Shown: positions 59,919 through 64,000 of the stretch, piece after piece
Layout: each line of letters opens with the position of its first letter
Numbering within the stretch: position 1 is the first letter of the stretch
DNA from: Mucilaginibacter sp. OK098
GTDB taxonomy: Bacteria > Bacteroidota > Bacteroidia > Sphingobacteriales > Sphingobacteriaceae
Length of the DNA: 64,000 nucleotides
Assembly: GCF_900142915.1 (NCBI RefSeq)
Contig: NZ_FRCM01000004.1
Location: 358,471 to 422,470, forward strand
Direction: 5' to 3'
Translations under genes and position numbers: made by a program
Notes under the pieces: generated by a model
Databases searched by the model: none
The model's input: the letters and a program-made list of their open reading frames with translations, nothing else
What the model was told of the DNA's origin: nothing

Positions 59919-61382
59919 TTAAATTTTACTCCAGTTTGTACCTTCTTTGCTATCATTTAACTGAAAGCCTATTTGCTGCAGGCCATTCCTTATTTTATCT
60001 GATGTGGCATAATCATGGTTAGCCTTAGCTTCGTTCCTTAACGTAACAACAAGGTTTAATATTTTGGGCAGATCATCATTTGCAGCCTGTTCATTTTTTA
60101 AACCTAACACATCAAGTACAAATATGTTCATCAGTTTTTTCAGGATCTGCAGATTTGACTCATCAATTTTCATTTTACCATCATGAACAGAATTAATAAT
60201 GCGTGATGCTTCAAATAGCTCGGCAATTAATACAGGGCTGTTAAAATCATCGTTCATAGCTGCGTAGCAACGATCAAACAATGGTTGTATTTCAACATCA
60301 GTAGTTGACGATGCCTTTAAACCATCAAGCAAACCAAATGCATTCATTAATCGCTTAAAACCTTTTTCGGATGCTTCCATAGCATCGTTACCAAAATCAA
60401 GTGTGCTGCGATAATTGGCCTGCAGCATAAAGAAGCGAACCGTCATTGGACTATACCCTTTTTTCAGGATAGAATTTTCGCCCGAAAAAAGCTCATGCGG
60501 TAAAAAGCTATTACCTAATGATTTTGACATTTTTTGGCCATTTACCGTAAGCATATTGGTGTGCAGCCAATAATTTGCAGGGTTTTTACCGCAGGCTGCT
60601 ACATTTTGGGCAATTTCATTGGTATGGTGGGTTGGCGCCAGGTCAATCCCGCCACCATGGATATCAAATTGCTCGCCCAGGTATTTATTGCTCATTGCCG
60701 AGCATTCCAGGTGCCAGCCAGGGAAACCAACGCCCCATGGCGACGGCCATTTCATCAAATGCTCAGGTTTGGCTTTTATCCACAGGGCAAAATCAAGTTT
60801 ACCGCGTTTGTCATCCTGACCGCCAAGTGTACGGGTATTGTTTAGCAGATCTTCAAGGTTTCTGCCATTCAAAATACCATAGTCCTGCGTTTTGTTATAT
60901 TTTTCAACATCAAAGTAAACAGAACCGTCTACCTCATAAGCATAACCTTTATCAATAATGGTTTTTACCATTTCAATTTGCTCAATAATATGTCCGGTTG
61001 CGGTAGGCTCAATACTTGGCGGCAGGATATTAAAGATCTGCATTACATCATGAAAGCCTACGGTGTACTTCTGTACAATTTCCATAGGTTCAAGCTGGGC
61101 TATTTTAGCTTTTTTTGAGATCTTATCTTCTCCTTCATCCCCGGCATCGCCTTCAAGGTGCCCGGCATCGGTAACATTGCGCACATAACGTACTTTATAT
61201 CCCAGGTGAGTAAGGTAACGAAATATCAGGTCGAAAGAAATATAGGTACGGCAATTGCCCAGGTGTACATCGCTATAAACCGTAGGCCCGCAAACATACA
61301 TCCCGACATGGGGTGGATTCAGCGGTTCAAATTTTTCTTTTTTGCGTGTTAAAGTGTTGTAAACAAACAAATTTTGTTCCAT
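59919..61382 (-). CDS. cysS: Cysteine-tRNA ligase
   Basis: The 487-residue cytosolic enzyme charges tRNA-Cys. The class I signatures are HLGN at 40-43 (for HIGH) and KMSKS at 284-288. The zinc site for cysteine discrimination is Cys31, Cys227, His252 and Glu256 ([12 protein letters not shown] and HHTNEIAQ). An anticodon-binding helical domain follows from about 350. Length is normal. The -7 box TAAGTTTG (minus strand, 61388-61395) lies only five bases before the ATG at 61382. It has no operon partner. Confidence 0.97.
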   Translation of the reverse strand: MEQNLFVYNTLTRKKEKFEPLNPPHVGMYVCGPTVYSDVHLGNCRTYISFDLIFRYLTHLGYKVRYVRNVTDAGHLEGDAGDEGEDKISKKAKIAQLEPMEIVQKYTVGFHDVMQIFNILPPSIEPTATGHIIEQIEMVKTIIDKGYAYEVDGSVYFDVEKYNKTQDYGILNGRNLEDLLNNTRTLGGQDDKRGKLDFALWIKAKPEHLMKWPSPWGVGFPGWHLECSAMSNKYLGEQFDIHGGGIDLAPTHHTNEIAQNVAACGKNPANYWLHTNMLTVNGQKMSKSLGNSFLPHELFSGENSILKKGYSPMTVRFFMLQANYRSTLDFGNDAMEASEKGFKRLMNAFGLLDGLKASSTTDVEIQPLFDRCYAAMNDDFNSPVLIAELFEASRIINSVHDGKMKIDESNLQILKKLMNIFVLDVLGLKNEQAANDDLPKILNLVVTLRNEAKANHDYATSDKIRNGLQQIGFQLNDSKEGTNWSKI

Positions 61383-61387
61383 GGGCG

Positions 61388-61395
61388 CAAACTTA
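61388..61395 (-). promoter_or_regulatory. -7 promoter box of cysS
   Basis: On the minus strand TAAGTTTG matches TAnnTTTG. It ends five bases before the ATG at 61382, so the mRNA of this essential gene would be nearly leaderless. Confidence 0.5.
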
Positions 61396-61399
61396 CGTT

Positions 61400-61554
61400 T
61401 TTAAGGTTAAAGGCGAAAGGTTAACGGTAAAAGGTTTTGAATATCGAATGACGAAGTTTAAGGTTAAAGGCGAAAGGATAAAGGTAAAAGGCTTTTACCT
61501 TTCACCCTTTACCTTTATCCTTTCACCTCTTTTAAAGAGCCTTTCAGCTTTAAC
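61400..61554. repeat. AAGGTTAAAGGCGAAAGG direct and inverted repeats
   Basis: AAGGTTAAAGGCGAAAGG occurs at about 61402-61420 and 61450-61468. Inverted words follow (CCTTTCACCCTTTACCTTTATCCTTTC at about 61498-61525). The region between cysS and the oxygenase gene could form an extended hairpin. Promoters for cysS must lie at its left edge. Confidence 0.65.
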
Positions 61555-62511
61555 CTATTTCTTCAACCCAATTTCTCTTAGTCTTTCGTCAAGGTACTCA
61601 CCTGCGGTTATATCCTCGTATTGTTTTGGATGATCCTTGTCAATACACTGCGGCAGGCAGGTTAGGTCCATAGCTGCTTTTGGATGCAGAAAGAACGGCA
61701 CTGAATAGCGGGAGTTTCCCATCAGTTCGCGCGGAGGGTTTACCACACGGTGCGTGGTCGATTTTAGCTCGTTATTGGTTAAGCGTTGCAGCATATCGCC
61801 AACGTTAACTACCAAATCTTCGCCATGGGCCTTCACCGGGAACCATGTATTATGGCGGGTAAGCACCTCCAGCCCATCTGCGCTGGCGCCAATTAGCAGG
61901 GTGATCAGGTTGATATCTTCATGTGCACCTGCCCGTACTGCATCATCAGGCAATGCATCCGGATCAGCAATAGGAAAATAATGCAGCGTACGAAGAATGG
62001 AGTTTCCGTTATGTACTTTATCATCAAAATAATTCTCAGGCAGGTTTAGGTAAACCGCAATCGCTCTTAATAAATGTTGCCCTATCCATTCCAGTTTTTT
62101 ATATACCTGAAAGGTGGTTTCATTAAAGGTTGGCAGTTCATCAACTATTAAATTGTCCGGGTATTCGGCCTTAAGCTGCGGATCGTCAGTTACTGTTTGG
62201 CCTATTTGCCAAAACTCTTTTAAATCCGGAGCGGTAAAGCCTTTGGCCGTTTCCTTTTGTTTCCCGGTATATCCGCGCTGACCGGCAAGCTCCGGGTCTT
62301 CATATTTTAATTTAACAGCATCAGGCAGTGCAAAAAGCGCTTTAACGTCTTCATACAACTTATCAATCAGCTGCTTATCCAAACCATGATTGGTAATGGT
62401 TACAAAACCTGTTTCGTTAAATGCTTTCCCAATATCGTCCGAAAATTGTTTGCGTTGTTCGCCATCGCCTTCCGTGTATAAATTCAAATCAAGTCTCGGA
62501 ATGTTTACCAT
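61555..62511 (-). CDS. 2-oxoglutarate/Fe(II) oxygenase of the isopenicillin N synthase type
   Basis: The 318-residue cytosolic protein has the IPNS-like DIOX_N start (IPRLDLN, GFVTITNHGLD) and the Fe(II)/2-oxoglutarate core: His197 and Asp199 (GAHEDINLITLL) and His254 (STTHRVVNPP), with Arg268 and Ser270 (NSRYSVPFF) for the co-substrate carboxylate. This family includes isopenicillin N synthase, ACC oxidase and gibberellin oxidases, and many bacterial members of unknown substrate. The native substrate is not inferable from position. Confidence 0.93.
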   Translation of the reverse strand: MVNIPRLDLNLYTEGDGEQRKQFSDDIGKAFNETGFVTITNHGLDKQLIDKLYEDVKALFALPDAVKLKYEDPELAGQRGYTGKQKETAKGFTAPDLKEFWQIGQTVTDDPQLKAEYPDNLIVDELPTFNETTFQVYKKLEWIGQHLLRAIAVYLNLPENYFDDKVHNGNSILRTLHYFPIADPDALPDDAVRAGAHEDINLITLLIGASADGLEVLTRHNTWFPVKAHGEDLVVNVGDMLQRLTNNELKSTTHRVVNPPRELMGNSRYSVPFFLHPKAAMDLTCLPQCIDKDHPKQYEDITAGEYLDERLREIGLKK

Positions 62512-62702
62512 GTTTATTGTGTTTAATTATCCTGTAAAACTATCTAATTTAAAAATAGTTGTAAAAAAAATATACAAATAAGGTTTATATATAAAACAAT
62601 ATGCTAGGCTTTACCTTTTATATTATCTACAGTCATACCAACTATAGATCTATAAAAAAGGTAAATCCAGGTATTATAAGTACCTGATAAAGATTAATAA
62701 CC

Positions 62703-64000
62703 ATGAAAATATTAAATAAAATATGGGGAGCGGGCTTATTAGCCATCCTGCTTTTATTAGCAGCCCCCAAGCAGAGCAAGGCCCAGGGAGGCGAGTATAT
62801 TTCAGACCAGGAGTTTTATGATGACCTGGAACCCGATGGTACCTGGGTAAGCGACCCGCGATATGGTAATGTATGGATTCCTAATGCTGAAGAAGGTTTC
62901 AGGCCTTATGCTACACGCGGGCATTGGGTTATGACAGATTATGGCAATACCTGGGTATCAGATTACCGCTGGGGATGGGCAACATTCCATTATGGCCGCT
63001 GGCGTTATGATGATTATTACGGATGGGAATGGATTCCCGGCCATGAATGGGCACCTGCATGGGTTAACTGGAGACACGGTGGTGGCTACTACGGATGGGC
63101 CCCTCTAATGCCAGGTATAAGCATAAGCATTTCAATTGGCGGTGGATACCGTGCGCCTGATAATTACTGGGTATGCGCCCCGCAGCGATACATAAACAGG
63201 CCAAATATTTATAACTATTATGTGCCGCAGCAAAGGGCTGTTACCATTATACATAACACCACTATTATTAATAACACTTATATTAATAATAACACAACTT
63301 ATATTGCCGGCCCGCGTGTGCAGGATATAAGGCGGGTTACCAATCAAAATGTTCAGGTCTATAAGATCAATAACGTTAACAGCCCCAGTAATGTGAGGAT
63401 CCAGAATAATACGGTTAACATTTACAGGCCGGCAGTTAATAAAGCACCGGATGCACGCCCTTCTCGCGTAGTTGATGGCAATGCATACAGGCAGCAAAAC
63501 CCTAACCAGGCAATTGCACGCAGAAGTACCGGTGGCTCGGCTGCGTTTAATCATACTAATGCCGACAGATTGGCACAGGTGGCAAGGAACCCAAAGCCAG
63601 ATAATAAGATTGTACGTGTTAACCCGGTTAATGCCAGGCCGGCACAAGCTGCAAACAGGCCAGCTCCGGCTCAGGAGGGCAACAAGCCCGGGCAGCCGGT
63701 AAACAAACCGAACCCGGCCCAGCGGGATAACCGCCAGACACAACCGGCAAACGGACAACGCCCTGCAAGTGGTGTTCAACCGCAACAGCAGGCTACCCAA
63801 CGCGGAGCGCAACAGGCTCAGCAAAAGCAGCAACAAGCCGCACAACAGGCTCAGCAAAAGCAGCAACAGGCTACTCAACGCGGAGAACAGCAGGCCCAGC
63901 AAAAACAGCAACAGGCTACTCAGCAAGCAGCACAACAGGCTCAGCAACGTCAGCAGCAGGCTACCCAACGCGGAGCACAACAAGCTCAGCAAAAGCAGCA
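62703..64000 (+). CDS. Exported DUF6600-like protein with Q-rich repeat tail (cut by window end)
   Basis: The open frame starts at the ATG at 62703 and runs to the window end without a stop, at least 432 residues. It opens with a signal peptide (LLAILLLLAAPKQSKAQ). Residues about 30-150 have repeating Trp-Trp motifs (DPRYGNVWIP, RGHWVMTDYGNTWVS, GRWRYDDYYGWEWIPGHEWAPAWVNW) as in DUF6600-type YXWGXW proteins. A long Asn/Ile-rich middle part follows (IIHNTTIINNTYINN). From about 63779 the frame is made of 15-residue units of type QQATQRGAQQAQQKQ, with shorter variants. The low-complexity tail probably binds or spans the envelope. Function unknown; the C terminus lies outside the window. Confidence 0.75.
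   Translation, partial: MKILNKIWGAGLLAILLLLAAPKQSKAQGGEYISDQEFYDDLEPDGTWVSDPRYGNVWIPNAEEGFRPYATRGHWVMTDYGNTWVSDYRWGWATFHYGRWRYDDYYGWEWIPGHEWAPAWVNWRHGGGYYGWAPLMPGISISISIGGGYRAPDNYWVCAPQRYINRPNIYNYYVPQQRAVTIIHNTTIINNTYINNNTTYIAGPRVQDIRRVTNQNVQVYKINNVNSPSNVRIQNNTVNIYRPAVNKAPDARPSRVVDGNAYRQQNPNQAIARRSTGGSAAFNHTNADRLAQVARNPKPDNKIVRVNPVNARPAQAANRPAPAQEGNKPGQPVNKPNPAQRDNRQTQPANGQRPASGVQPQQQATQRGAQQAQQKQQQAAQQAQQKQQQATQRGEQQAQQKQQQATQQAAQQAQQRQQQATQRGAQQAQQKQ

Noticed and set aside
63132..63992. Long minus-strand frame rich in leucine
   Set aside because: It is the antisense shadow of the Q-rich repeats in the plus-strand gene that starts at 62703; CAG/CAA codons read in reverse give CTG/TTG leucines. 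The plus-strand frame has a signal peptide and a domain pattern.
1..64000. tRNA or rRNA genes
   Set aside because: No cloverleaf with CCA-type acceptor or conserved TTC loop and no rRNA-like stretch was seen when reading the intergenic regions on both strands; a covariance search would be the decisive test.

Overview
The window looks like chromosomal DNA from a Sphingobacteriaceae-type member of the Bacteroidota, with Mucilaginibacter or Pedobacter relatives the best guess. The evidence is the set of families typical of that group (DUF4199, DUF4251, DUF2027-Smr, DUF2723, DUF3472, DUF6067, DUF6600-like), Bacteroidota -7 promoter boxes of the form TAnnTTTG, general lack of Shine-Dalgarno sequences, AT-rich composition, and many lipoproteins and secreted glycosidases. 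I see no rRNA, tRNA, CRISPR array, prophage or intact insertion sequence. The DNA is mostly ordinary chromosomal housekeeping and accessory genes, but its intergenic spaces are crowded with short dispersed repeats.

Layout. 269-6803: dihydroorotase, then a minus-strand group of small ligand-binding or stress proteins (two GyrI-like domains, SRPBCC, EVE, DoxX) ending in a WYL regulator that is divergent from a DUF2007 gene across a perfect palindrome; then a membrane LuxR-type protein and DUF4199. 7192-16212: glycosylasparaginase, CutC, an archaeal/plant-like GH13 alpha-amylase lipoprotein with two LacI-type palindromes upstream, small metabolic proteins and ferritin. 16371-25752: a minus-strand carbohydrate and envelope block (GH30-like hydrolase, GH20 hexosaminidase, GT39-like transferase, and a tight four-gene set of beta-propeller protein, polysaccharide deacetylase, dual-specificity phosphatase and acyltransferase). 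25987-31822: histidine kinase and a minus-strand series with AraC, FMN-binding, NTF2-like, AhpD-like, AlkZ-like and Crp/Fnr proteins.

31891-41046: small protein, creatininase, a DUF6067-DUF3472 gene pair, DUF2027-Smr protein, a candidate small RNA and an M1 metallopeptidase. 41124-46178: Hsp20, YtxH and cold-shock stress genes, a HAD protein, a lipoprotein and an SDR enzyme. 46208-48865: lysA and lysC for lysine and aspartate-family synthesis. 49096-54446: a toxin-antitoxin pair, a GH29 fucosidase, a type III polyketide synthase with its methyltransferase (BpsA/BpsB-like), and an Rpn-type nuclease. 54536-64000: a large DUF2723 membrane protein, secreted proteins, cysS, a 2-oxoglutarate oxygenase, and a glutamine-rich secreted protein cut by the window end.

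The strongest unexplained signals are a roughly 71-nt minus-strand small RNA candidate at 38924-38994 with its own promoter and terminator, a 265-bp mobile repeat with terminal inverted repeats and a 9-bp target duplication at 13285-13549, three genes in which intergenic-type repeats have become protein sequence (lysA, the Crp/Fnr gene and the GH20 gene), an internal start in the Rpn gene, and four genes whose -7 promoter box ends only 3-5 nt before the ATG, as expected for leaderless mRNAs.
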